Shown piece by piece: positions 1-5,982 of a stretch of 5,982 nucleotides of DNA (position 1 is its first letter; each line of letters opens with the position of its first letter). Source of the DNA: JAIBJN01 sp035762005 (lineage in GTDB: Bacteria > Actinomycetota > Thermoleophilia > Gaiellales > Gaiellaceae). The notes under the pieces are model-generated. The model was given only the letters and a program-made list of their open reading frames with translations. It did no database searches and was not told the DNA's origin. The stretch is from assembly GCA_035762005.1 (NCBI GenBank), contig DASTQA010000005.1, positions 1-5,982 on the forward strand, written 5' to 3'. Both the position numbers and the translations under genes were made by a program.

Positions 1-55
1 CGTCGAGGTCGACGAGGTCGACCGAGTCCTGCTCGTCCCAGCCCCCGGAAAGTGA
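1..55 (+). CDS. pyrR: PyrR C-terminus (partial): bifunctional pyr operon regulator / uracil phosphoribosyltransferase
   Basis: Only the last 17 codons are visible, read from base 2 to a TGA at 53-55: VEVDEVDRVLLVPAPGK. The acidic stretch VDEVD followed by a short hydrophobic strand resembles the end of Bacillus PyrR as I remember it (LDEVD, then LVAIYE). The position directly before pyrB is also where pyrR sits in actinobacterial and Bacillus pyr operons. PyrR senses UMP and PRPP and binds pyr mRNA to lower expression, and many members keep weak uracil phosphoribosyltransferase activity. None of the catalytic or RNA-binding region is in the window, so the call rests on a short tail plus gene order. 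The stop overlaps the pyrB GTG start in a GTGA quartet (52-55), which suggests coupled translation. Confidence 0.7.
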   Translation, partial: VEVDEVDRVLLVPAPGK

Positions 56-1062
56 GGTTGCCCGTGGCCGACGTCCGTCCCCTGCTTCGCTCCGAGCTCC
101 TCCCGCCGAAGACGCCCGCCCGCCGGCACCTGATCTCGATCGCGGACCTCGAGCGGGAGGACGTCGAGCGCCTCCTCGCCCTCTCGCGCACGTTCGCGCG
201 CTCGCTCGAGCGCGACGTCAAGAAGCTGCCCACCCTGCGCGGCCGCACGGTCGTCAACCTCTTCTTCGAGTCCTCCACGCGGACGTCCTCGAGCTTCGAG
301 CTCGCGGCGAAGCGCCTCTCGGCGGACGTCATGTCGATCAAGTCGTCCGGCTCGGCCGTCGACAAGGGCGAGTCCCTCAAGGACACGCTCCTGACGATCG
401 GGGCGTACGACCCCGACGTCGTCGTCATCCGCCACGCGCACATCGGCGCGCCGCACCTCGCCGCGCGCTACACGCCGGCGCACGTCGTGAACGCCGGCGA
501 CGGCAAGCACCAGCACCCGACGCAGGCGCTCCTCGACCTCTACACGATCGACGAGGAGCTCGGCGGGATCCAGGGCCTCCACGTCGCCATCGTCGGGGAC
601 GTCCTCCACTCGCGCGTCGCCCGCTCGAACGTCCAGGCGCTCGTCCTCATGGGCGCCCGGGTCACGCTCGTCGGCCCGCCTCCGCTCATCCCGCGCGGGA
701 TCGAGGCCATGGGCTGCGACGTCTCGCACGACATCCGCGACCTGCGAGGGGCGGACGTCGTCTACGTCCTGCGCATGCAGCGCGAGCGGATGCTCGAGGG
801 GGCGAACTACGTCCCGAGCCTCCGCGAGTACACGGCCCGCTGGGGGGTGACCCCCGAGCGCCTGCGGCCGGGGCAGAAGGTCATGCACCCGGGCCCGATG
901 AACCGCGGCGTCGAGATCGACCCGGCGGTGGCCGACGCGGCCGAGTCGCTCGTCGAGCGTCAGGTCAGGAGCGGCCTCGTCGTGCGCATGGCCGTCCTCT
1001 ACGACCTCCTTACGCGGGGCCCGGTCGAGGTCAAGGTCGCCGAGATCGAGGAGGTCGCCTGA
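52..1062 (+). CDS. pyrB: Aspartate carbamoyltransferase catalytic subunit
   Basis: PyrB condenses carbamoyl phosphate with L-aspartate to N-carbamoyl-L-aspartate in the cytoplasm, the committed step of UMP synthesis. The 336-residue product has the full family signature. S75-T-R-T78 binds carbamoyl phosphate. S101 and K105 (in KGES) match the E. coli Ser80/Lys84 loop that reaches into the neighbouring subunit's active site. R127, H155-P-T-Q158, R188, R241-M-Q and H279-P-G-P-M-N-R-G286 match the remaining carbamoyl phosphate- and aspartate-binding positions. The protein is slightly long for the family (about 305-320) because of roughly 20 non-conserved N-terminal residues and an acidic tail of about 13 residues. 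No pyrI regulatory-subunit gene is adjacent. The GTG at 52 is used here because it overlaps the pyrR stop by 4 nt. A GTG at 64 is a real alternative, with GAGGT at 54-58 five nt ahead. The stop overlaps the pyrC start by 1 nt. Confidence 0.97.
   Translation: MRLPVADVRPLLRSELLPPKTPARRHLISIADLEREDVERLLALSRTFARSLERDVKKLPTLRGRTVVNLFFESSTRTSSSFELAAKRLSADVMSIKSSGSAVDKGESLKDTLLTIGAYDPDVVVIRHAHIGAPHLAARYTPAHVVNAGDGKHQHPTQALLDLYTIDEELGGIQGLHVAIVGDVLHSRVARSNVQALVLMGARVTLVGPPPLIPRGIEAMGCDVSHDIRDLRGADVVYVLRMQRERMLEGANYVPSLREYTARWGVTPERLRPGQKVMHPGPMNRGVEIDPAVADAAESLVERQVRSGLVVRMAVLYDLLTRGPVEVKVAEIEEVA
54..58 (+). promoter_or_regulatory. Possible Shine-Dalgarno site for an internal pyrB start at 64
   Basis: GAGGT matches the core of the consensus ribosome-binding site and ends 5 nt before a GTG at 64. 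The GTG at 52 has only GGA at 47-49, two nt away, which is too close to work well as a Shine-Dalgarno site. The site therefore bears on which pyrB start is real, and using the later start would remove four residues. The match is short, so this is suggestive only. Confidence 0.35.
1048..1054 (+). promoter_or_regulatory. Ribosome-binding site of pyrC
   Basis: GAGGAGG is a near-perfect Shine-Dalgarno sequence ending 7 nt before the pyrC ATG at 1062. It lies inside the pyrB coding sequence, within the codons for E-E-V near the PyrB C-terminus. With the 1-nt TGATG stop-start overlap it fixes the pyrC start with high confidence. Confidence 0.85.
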
Positions 1063-2348
1063 TGCTCTACGGGAGGAACGGGCGCAAGGACTCGCTCGTC
1101 TTCGCGGGCGTCCGCGTCGTCGACCCGACGCAGGGGCTCGACGAGACGCTCACCGTCACGGTCGAGGAGGGCGTGATCACGCGCCTCGACCCGGCCGCGG
1201 GCGGCGACGGCAGCGACGGCAAGGTCCTCGCGCCGGCGTTCGTCGACCCCCACGTCCACCTGCGCACGCCCGGCCGCGAGGACGAGGAGGACCTCGCCTC
1301 GGGGACGCGCGCGGCCGCGGTCGGCGGCTACTGCGCCGTCCTCGCGATGCCGAACACCGAGCCGGTCGTCGACGCCGCGGCGGTGCTCGGGGCGCTGATC
1401 GAGCAGGCCGAGGAGCAGGCCGAGGTCCCCGTCGGGTTCCTCGCCGCGATCACGAAGGGCCAGCAGGGCTCGGAGCTGACGGAGATGGCGGAGCTCGCCG
1501 AGCGCGGCGCGGCGGGCTTCAGCGACGACGGCCGGCCCGTCGTCGCGCCGGGTCTCCTGCGCCGCGCGCTCCAGTACGGGGCGACCGCGGGGAGGCCGCT
1601 CGCCGTCCACTGCGAGGAGCCGACGCTCTCGCGGGGAGGGCACGTCCACGAAGGAGCCGTCGCCGCCGAGCTCGGGTTCGGCGGGTACCCCTCGGTCGCG
1701 GAGAGCGTCATGGTCGGCCGCGACCTCGCTCTCGCCGCCTACGAGGAGCGGCCGCTCCACCTGCTCCACCTCTCGGCGCGCGAGTCGGTCGAGGAGCTGC
1801 GGCGTGCCCGCGAGGCCGGCGTCGCGGCCACGGGCGAGGTGACGCCGCACCACCTCTGCCTCACGGAGGAGGCGGTGCGCAGCCTCGATCCCAACGTCAA
1901 GATGAACCCGCCGCTCCGGGCCGAGGAGGACCGGGCCGCGCTCGTCGCCGCGCTCCGCGACGGCACGATCGAGGCGGTCGCCACCGACCACGCGCCCCAC
2001 GCCCGCCACGAGAAGGAGGTGCCGTTCGAGGAGGCGCCGTTCGGCGTCACCGGGCTCGAGACCGCCTTCTCGGCGCTCTACACCCAGCTCGTCGAGCCCG
2101 GCGTCCTCCCCCTCGCGACGCTCCTCGAGCGCATGAGCGCCGGGCCGGCGCGGATCTACGGGCTCGAGCCGCCCACCGTCGCCGTCGGGGCGACCGCGAA
2201 CCTCGTTCTCCTCGACCTCGACGCCGTCTGGCACGTGGACGAGGGCGGGTTCAGGTCGAAGTCGGCGAACTCCTGGCTCCTCGGCGCCACACTTCGCGGG
2301 CGCGTGCTGCGGACGGTCGCCGCCGGGAAGCTGGTGCACGCCGCATGA
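1062..2348 (+). CDS. pyrC: Dihydroorotase, class I (zinc amidohydrolase)
   Basis: PyrC reversibly cyclises N-carbamoyl-L-aspartate to L-dihydroorotate, the third step of UMP synthesis. The 428-residue protein is a complete amidohydrolase-type dihydroorotase of usual length. Metal ligands are H64 and H66 in DPHVHLR, D156 in GFSDDG, H183 in VHCEE, H236 in LHLSA and D309 in ATDHAPH. Substrate-binding residues are R68, N98 (MPNT), N282 (NPPLR) and H313. These positions are offset by a constant +5 from Bacillus anthracis dihydroorotase numbering as I recall it, so the active site shows no gap. A bridging Asp rather than a carboxylated Lys marks the class I type. The C-terminal SKSANS segment is family-typical. 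The ATG at 1062 follows a strong ribosome-binding site inside pyrB, and the stop overlaps carA by ATGA. Activity is expected; a pseudo-dihydroorotase is unlikely because all ligands are kept. Confidence 0.97.
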   Translation: MLYGRNGRKDSLVFAGVRVVDPTQGLDETLTVTVEEGVITRLDPAAGGDGSDGKVLAPAFVDPHVHLRTPGREDEEDLASGTRAAAVGGYCAVLAMPNTEPVVDAAAVLGALIEQAEEQAEVPVGFLAAITKGQQGSELTEMAELAERGAAGFSDDGRPVVAPGLLRRALQYGATAGRPLAVHCEEPTLSRGGHVHEGAVAAELGFGGYPSVAESVMVGRDLALAAYEERPLHLLHLSARESVEELRRAREAGVAATGEVTPHHLCLTEEAVRSLDPNVKMNPPLRAEEDRAALVAALRDGTIEAVATDHAPHARHEKEVPFEEAPFGVTGLETAFSALYTQLVEPGVLPLATLLERMSAGPARIYGLEPPTVAVGATANLVLLDLDAVWHVDEGGFRSKSANSWLLGATLRGRVLRTVAAGKLVHAA

Positions 2349-3388
2349 GCGGCTTCCTCGTCCTCGAGGACGGCAGCGTCTTCCGCGGCCGCTCGGTCGG
2401 CGCGCTCGGCGTCGCCCACGGCGAGGCGGTGTTCACGACGGCGATGACGGGCTACCAGGAGGTCGTGACCGACCCGAGCTTCGCCGAGCAGCTCGTCGCC
2501 TTCACGGCGCCGATGGTCGGGAACTACGGCGTCTCGCCGCAGCGCTCCGAGTCGGCCCGTGCGCACGCCGGCGCGGTCCTCATGCGCCGGGCGACAGGGA
2601 GCGACTGGTCCCGCTGGCTCGCGGCCCAGGGCATCGTCGCCCTCGAGGAGATCGACACGCGCGCGCTCGTCGTCCGGCTGCGGGAGCACGGCGCCATGCG
2701 CGCCGCCGCCGTCGCCGGCGCGGCGTCCGTCCACGAGGTGCTCGCGGCGGTGCGCTCGCAGGCGTCGATCGCGGGGCGCGCGCTCGTGGCCGCCGTCTCG
2801 ACGGCAGAGCCGTACCGGTCCAGCCGGGGCGCGACGCCCGTCGCCGTCCTCGACTACGGCTGCAAGCGCTCGATCCTCGCCCGCCTGGCCGCCGCCGGCG
2901 CCGAGGCGACGGTGTTCCCGCACGACACCGACGCCGCCACGATCCTCGCCTCGGCACCGGCCGGGGTGCTCCTCTCGAACGGGCCGGGCGATCCCGCCGC
3001 GCTGCCCGCCGAGGTCGAGGTCGTCCGCGAGCTCCTCGGGCGCGTCCCGCTCCTCGGGATCTGCCTCGGGCACCAGCTGCTCGCGCTGGCGGCCGGGCTC
3101 GAGACCTTCAAGCTTCCCTTCGGGCACCGGGGCGCCAACCACCCGGTGCTCGAGCTCGCGACGAGCCGCGTCCTCGTCACGAGCCAGAACCACGGCTTCG
3201 CCGTGCGCGGGGACGGGCCGGGGGTGACGCACGTCTCGCTCTACGACGGCACCGTCGAGGGCCTCGCGCTCGCGGCCGAGCGGGCCCGCTCGCTCCAGTT
3301 CCACCCGGAGGCCGGCCCCGGGCCGCACGACGCCTGGCCCGAGATCGAGTCCTGGGTCGAGGAGATCCGGTATGCCGCGGCGGCCTGA
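2345..3388 (+). CDS. carA: Carbamoyl phosphate synthetase small (glutaminase) subunit
   Basis: CarA hydrolyses glutamine and passes ammonia through an internal tunnel to CarB for carbamoyl phosphate synthesis, which feeds pyrimidine and arginine pathways. The N-terminal small-subunit domain (about residues 1-150) carries TAMTGYQEVVTDPSF at 32-46 and IDTRAL at 103-108. The class I glutamine amidotransferase domain (about 165-347) has SNGPGDP at 211-217, the nucleophile C240 in GICLGHQ, QNHGFAV at 281-287, and H320 and E322 in FHPEAGPGPHD. These correspond to the E. coli triad C269/H353/E355. At 347 residues it is compact compared with about 380 in E. coli; the shortening appears to lie in the N-terminal domain and interdomain linker. 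The ATG overlaps the pyrC stop by 4 nt, and only weak purine runs precede it (GGTG at 2333-2336), so coupling to pyrC translation is likely. Its 3' end overlaps carB by 17 nt. Confidence 0.97.
   Translation: MSGFLVLEDGSVFRGRSVGALGVAHGEAVFTTAMTGYQEVVTDPSFAEQLVAFTAPMVGNYGVSPQRSESARAHAGAVLMRRATGSDWSRWLAAQGIVALEEIDTRALVVRLREHGAMRAAAVAGAASVHEVLAAVRSQASIAGRALVAAVSTAEPYRSSRGATPVAVLDYGCKRSILARLAAAGAEATVFPHDTDAATILASAPAGVLLSNGPGDPAALPAEVEVVRELLGRVPLLGICLGHQLLALAAGLETFKLPFGHRGANHPVLELATSRVLVTSQNHGFAVRGDGPGVTHVSLYDGTVEGLALAAERARSLQFHPEAGPGPHDAWPEIESWVEEIRYAAAA
3359..3364 (+). promoter_or_regulatory. Ribosome-binding site of carB
   Basis: GAGGAG ends 7 nt before the carB ATG at 3372 and lies within the carA codons for the Glu-Glu pair near its C-terminus (residues 339-340). 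Its spacing supports the ATG at 3372 rather than a later start, even though that places the carB start 17 nt inside carA. Confidence 0.8.
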
Positions 3389-5982
3389 CCTCGGGAGCAT
3401 CTGCCTCATCGGCGCCGGCCCGATCGTCATCGGCCAGGCGTGCGAGTTCGACTACGCCGGGAGCCAGGCGCTGAAGGTCCTGCGCGCCGAGGGCTTCCGC
3501 ACGATCGTCGTCAACTCGAACCCGGCGACGATCATGACCGACCCGGGCTTCGCCGACCGGACCTACCTCGAGCCGCTCGACCTCGACGGCGTCGCCGGCG
3601 TCCTCGAGCGCGAGCGGCCGGACGCGCTCCTGCCGACGCTCGGAGGACAGACGGCGCTCAACCTCGCCCGCCGGCTCGCGGAGGAGGGCGTCCTCGCGGA
3701 GCTCGGGGTCGAGCTCGTGGGCGCGAGCCTCGAGGCGATCTGCCGGGCGGAGGACCGGGGGCGCTTCCGCGAGACGATGGCGTCGGTCGGGCTGCGCGTG
3801 CCGGAGAGCAGCGTGGTCACGAGCCTCGCCGAGGCGCCGCGGGACCTCTCCTTCCCGGTCATCCTGCGCCCGGCCTTCACCCTCGGTGGGCACGGCGGCG
3901 GCACCGCTCGGACCCGGGAGGAGCTCGAGCGGCTCCTCGAGCGCGGCCTCGAGGAGAGCCCGGTCGGCCAGGTCCTCGTCGAGGAGTCGCTCATCGGCTG
4001 GGACGAGTTCGAGCTCGAGGTCATGCGCGACGCGCGCGACAACGTCGTCGTCGTCTGCTCGATCGAGAACCTCGATCCCATGGGCGTCCACACGGGCGAC
4101 TCGGTCACGGTGGCGCCGCAGATGACCCTTCCGGACGAGGCGTACCAGGAGCTCCGCGACGCCGCCGCGCGCGTGATCCGCGCGGTCGGGGTCGAGACCG
4201 GCGGCTCGAACATCCAGTTCGCGCGCGACCGCGAGACCGGCGAGCTGCGCGTCATCGAGATGAACCCCCGCGTCTCGCGCTCCTCCGCGCTCGCGAGCAA
4301 GGCGACCGGCTACCCCATCGCCAAGGTGGCGGCGAAGCTCGCCGTCGGCTACACGCTCGACGAGATCCCGAACGACCTCACGCGGACGACGCCGGCCAGC
4401 TTCGAGCCGACGCTCGACTACGTCGTCGTGAAGTTCCCGCGCTTCGCCTTCGAGAAGTTCCCGGGGGCCGACGACGTGCTCGGCACGCAGATGAAGTCGG
4501 TGGGGGAGGCGATGGGGATCGGCCGCACGTTCACGGAGGCGTTCCTGAAGGCGATGCGCTCGCGCGAGCTCGACGCCGGGACGGCGACGCCGTGGCCCAC
4601 GCTGGCCGAGCTTCCGGCCGGGCTCCATCCGTGGTTCCGCGCCGAGCTCGAGCGCGCCCGGGAGCTCCTGCGCGGGACACGGGCGAGCTCGGACCTCGTG
4701 ACCGACGACTGGCTCCGCCTGAAGCGCGCCGGCTGGGCCGACGCCGACCTCGCGGCCGCCTGGGGGACCGACGAGGAGGCGGTCCGCCTGGCGCGCCGCG
4801 CCTGGGGCGTCCGGCCCGCGTACCGCCGCGTGGACTCCTGCGCCGCGGAGGTGGCCGCCGACTCGAACTACCTCTACGCCACCTGGGGCGAGGAGGACGA
4901 GGCGGGCACCGGGGGCGAGCGGCCGCGCGTCGTCATCCTCGGCTCGGGCCCGAATCGCATCGGGCAGGGGATCGAGTTCGACTACTGCTGCGTCCACGCG
5001 GCGAGCGCGTTCCGCGCGCTCGGCTACGAGACCGTGATGGTCAACTGCAACCCGGAGACGGTCTCGACGGACTACGACACCTCCGACCGCCTCTACTTCG
5101 AGCCCCTGCGGGCGGAGGAGGTGCTCGAGATCTGCGACCGTGAGCGCCCGCTCGGGGTCGTCATCCAGTTCGGGGGCCAGACGCCGCTCCGTCTCGCCCG
5201 GGCGCTCGAGGACGCCGGCCACCGCATCCTCGGGACTCCCTACGAGGCCGTCGACCTCGCCGAGGACAGGGAGCGCTTCGCGGGGCTCTGCGACCGTCTC
5301 GGCGTCGCCGTCCCGGACTGGGGCGTCGCGGACGACCCGTCGGCGGCGATCGCCGTCGCGGAGGCCGTGGGCTACCCGGTGCTCGTGCGTCCGTCCTACG
5401 TCCTCGGCGGCCGGCGCATGCGCGTGTGCTACGGCCCCGACGACGTCGCCGCCGCGGCCACCGGCTGCGGCCGCGTGCTCGTCGACCGCTTCCTCGAGGG
5501 CGCGGTCGAGCTCGACGTCGACGCGCTCTGCGACGGGACCGACACGTGGGTCGCGGCGGTCATGGAGCACGTCGAGGAGGCCGGCGTGCACTCGGGCGAC
5601 TCCTCCTGCGCGCTCCCGCCCGTGGGCGTGGGCGAGCAGGTCGCGGCCGAGTGCGGCGAGGTCGTCCGCCGCCTGGCGCCGGCGCTCGGCGTCGTCGGCC
5701 TCATCAACGTGCAGCTCGCGCTCCACCGGGGACGCCTGGTCGTCCTCGAGGCGAACCCGCGCGCCTCGCGCACCGTCCCCTTCGCCTCGAAGGCGCTCGG
5801 CGTGAACCTCGTCGAGGCCGCCTGCCGGCTCGTCGCGGGCGCCCGCGTGCGCGACCTCGACACCTCCGCCCGCGGGCGGCCCGGCCAGGTCTCCGTGAAG
5901 GCCTCCGTCTTCCCGTTCGCGCGCTTCCCCGGCGCGGACGCCGTCCTCGGCCCCGAGATGCGCTCGACCGGCGAGGTGATGG
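3372..5982 (+). CDS. carB: Carbamoyl phosphate synthetase large subunit (3'-truncated by the window edge)
   Basis: CarB makes carbamoyl phosphate from bicarbonate, ammonia supplied by CarA and two ATP. The frame is open from ATG 3372 (MPRRPDLGSI...) through 870 full codons to the edge with no stop. The N-terminal carboxyphosphate half has GAGPIVIGQACEFDY (14-28), R129, R166 in RPAFTLGG, E212, H240, Q282, E296 and N298. The C-terminal carbamoyl phosphate half repeats the fold, with GSGPNRIGQGIEFDYCC (524-540), R673 in RPSYVLGG, EHVEEAGVHSGDS (732-744), Q781, E793 and N795. All match known E. coli ATP-grasp residues. Offsets from E. coli numbering go from -3 (to N298) to -42 (R673) to -48 (Q781). 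The linking oligomerisation domain (about 400-490) is therefore roughly 38 residues shorter than in E. coli. The window ends in the conserved MRSTGEVM; about 155 residues, including the allosteric MGS-like domain, lie beyond it. The ATG is supported by a good ribosome-binding site at 3359-3364. Confidence 0.97.
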   Translation, partial: MPRRPDLGSICLIGAGPIVIGQACEFDYAGSQALKVLRAEGFRTIVVNSNPATIMTDPGFADRTYLEPLDLDGVAGVLERERPDALLPTLGGQTALNLARRLAEEGVLAELGVELVGASLEAICRAEDRGRFRETMASVGLRVPESSVVTSLAEAPRDLSFPVILRPAFTLGGHGGGTARTREELERLLERGLEESPVGQVLVEESLIGWDEFELEVMRDARDNVVVVCSIENLDPMGVHTGDSVTVAPQMTLPDEAYQELRDAAARVIRAVGVETGGSNIQFARDRETGELRVIEMNPRVSRSSALASKATGYPIAKVAAKLAVGYTLDEIPNDLTRTTPASFEPTLDYVVVKFPRFAFEKFPGADDVLGTQMKSVGEAMGIGRTFTEAFLKAMRSRELDAGTATPWPTLAELPAGLHPWFRAELERARELLRGTRASSDLVTDDWLRLKRAGWADADLAAAWGTDEEAVRLARRAWGVRPAYRRVDSCAAEVAADSNYLYATWGEEDEAGTGGERPRVVILGSGPNRIGQGIEFDYCCVHAASAFRALGYETVMVNCNPETVSTDYDTSDRLYFEPLRAEEVLEICDRERPLGVVIQFGGQTPLRLARALEDAGHRILGTPYEAVDLAEDRERFAGLCDRLGVAVPDWGVADDPSAAIAVAEAVGYPVLVRPSYVLGGRRMRVCYGPDDVAAAATGCGRVLVDRFLEGAVELDVDALCDGTDTWVAAVMEHVEEAGVHSGDSSCALPPVGVGEQVAAECGEVVRRLAPALGVVGLINVQLALHRGRLVVLEANPRASRTVPFASKALGVNLVEAACRLVAGARVRDLDTSARGRPGQVSVKASVFPFARFPGADAVLGPEMRSTGEVM

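Noticed and set aside
25..60. PyrR-binding RNA loop at the pyrR/pyrB junction
   Set aside because: AGTGAGGTT (51-59) resembles the downstream half of the Bacillus PyrR-binding consensus as I recall it (NGNGAGGYU). The preceding UCC element is not adjacent and I find no convincing flanking stem. The match is more simply a ribosome-binding site.
999..2339. 446-codon open frame on the - strand opposite pyrC
   Set aside because: It is in codon register with pyrC and is explained by absence of TTA, CTA and TCA codons in a very GC-rich gene. It has no motif of its own.
2156..3430. 424-codon open frame on the - strand opposite carA
   Set aside because: It is also in codon register with carA and has the same low-complexity mirror composition. 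The sense-strand CarA is unmistakable.
3440..5143. 567-codon open frame on the + strand within carB
   Set aside because: It is in another frame from carB. Its product is R/G/A/P-rich with no domain, while the carB frame from 3372 carries every conserved ATP-grasp motif across the same bases.
3177..5726. 849-codon open frame on the - strand opposite carB
   Set aside because: Over carB its codons lie exactly in register with those of carB, so it stays open simply because carB avoids TTA, CTA and TCA. Its composition is the mirror of carB codons (GAG to CTC, GTC to GAC), giving an R/E/D/A/V/L-rich product with no recognisable domain.
3372..5982. Possible frameshift or fragmentation of carB
   Set aside because: I translated the frame row by row from ATG 3372 to the last base. 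There is no stop, and all family motifs appear in the same frame. The missing C-terminus is due to the window edge.
1..5982. Mobile element, CRISPR array, defence genes or tRNA/rRNA
   Set aside because: All bases are accounted for by overlapping pyrimidine genes with uniform codon use. I saw no terminal inverted repeats, spaced direct repeats or composition break.

Overview
This window is a stretch of a de novo pyrimidine (UMP) biosynthesis operon, all on the + strand: the last codons of pyrR, then complete pyrB, pyrC and carA, and the first 870 codons of carB, which runs off the right edge. There is no intergenic DNA. Neighbouring reading frames overlap by 4, 1, 4 and 17 nt, and I see no internal promoter, terminator, RNA gene, repeat array or mobile element.

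The products act in sequence. CarA releases ammonia from glutamine, and CarB uses it with bicarbonate and two ATP to make carbamoyl phosphate. PyrB joins carbamoyl phosphate to aspartate, and PyrC cyclises the product to dihydroorotate. PyrR, whose tail opens the window, is the usual UMP/PRPP-sensing RNA-binding regulator of such operons. The promoter and any PyrR-responsive leader would lie upstream, outside the window.

The DNA is very GC-rich (clearly above 70% by eye) and codon use is dominated by CTC, GTC, CGC, GAG and GAC. The order pyrR-pyrB-pyrC-carA-carB is the one known from Actinomycetota. The extra small gene that lies between pyrC and carA in mycobacteria is absent. My best guess is a deep-branching actinobacterial lineage such as Thermoleophilia, at low confidence.

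Every gene looks intact, and catalytic residues are present wherever I could check them. I do not find an undescribed system here. The observation most worth a second look is a CarB oligomerisation domain about 38 residues shorter than in E. coli. Smaller points are an ambiguous pyrB start and Shine-Dalgarno sites embedded in Glu-Glu codons at the pyrB/pyrC and carA/carB junctions. Long open frames on the opposite strand are codon-register mirrors of the real genes.
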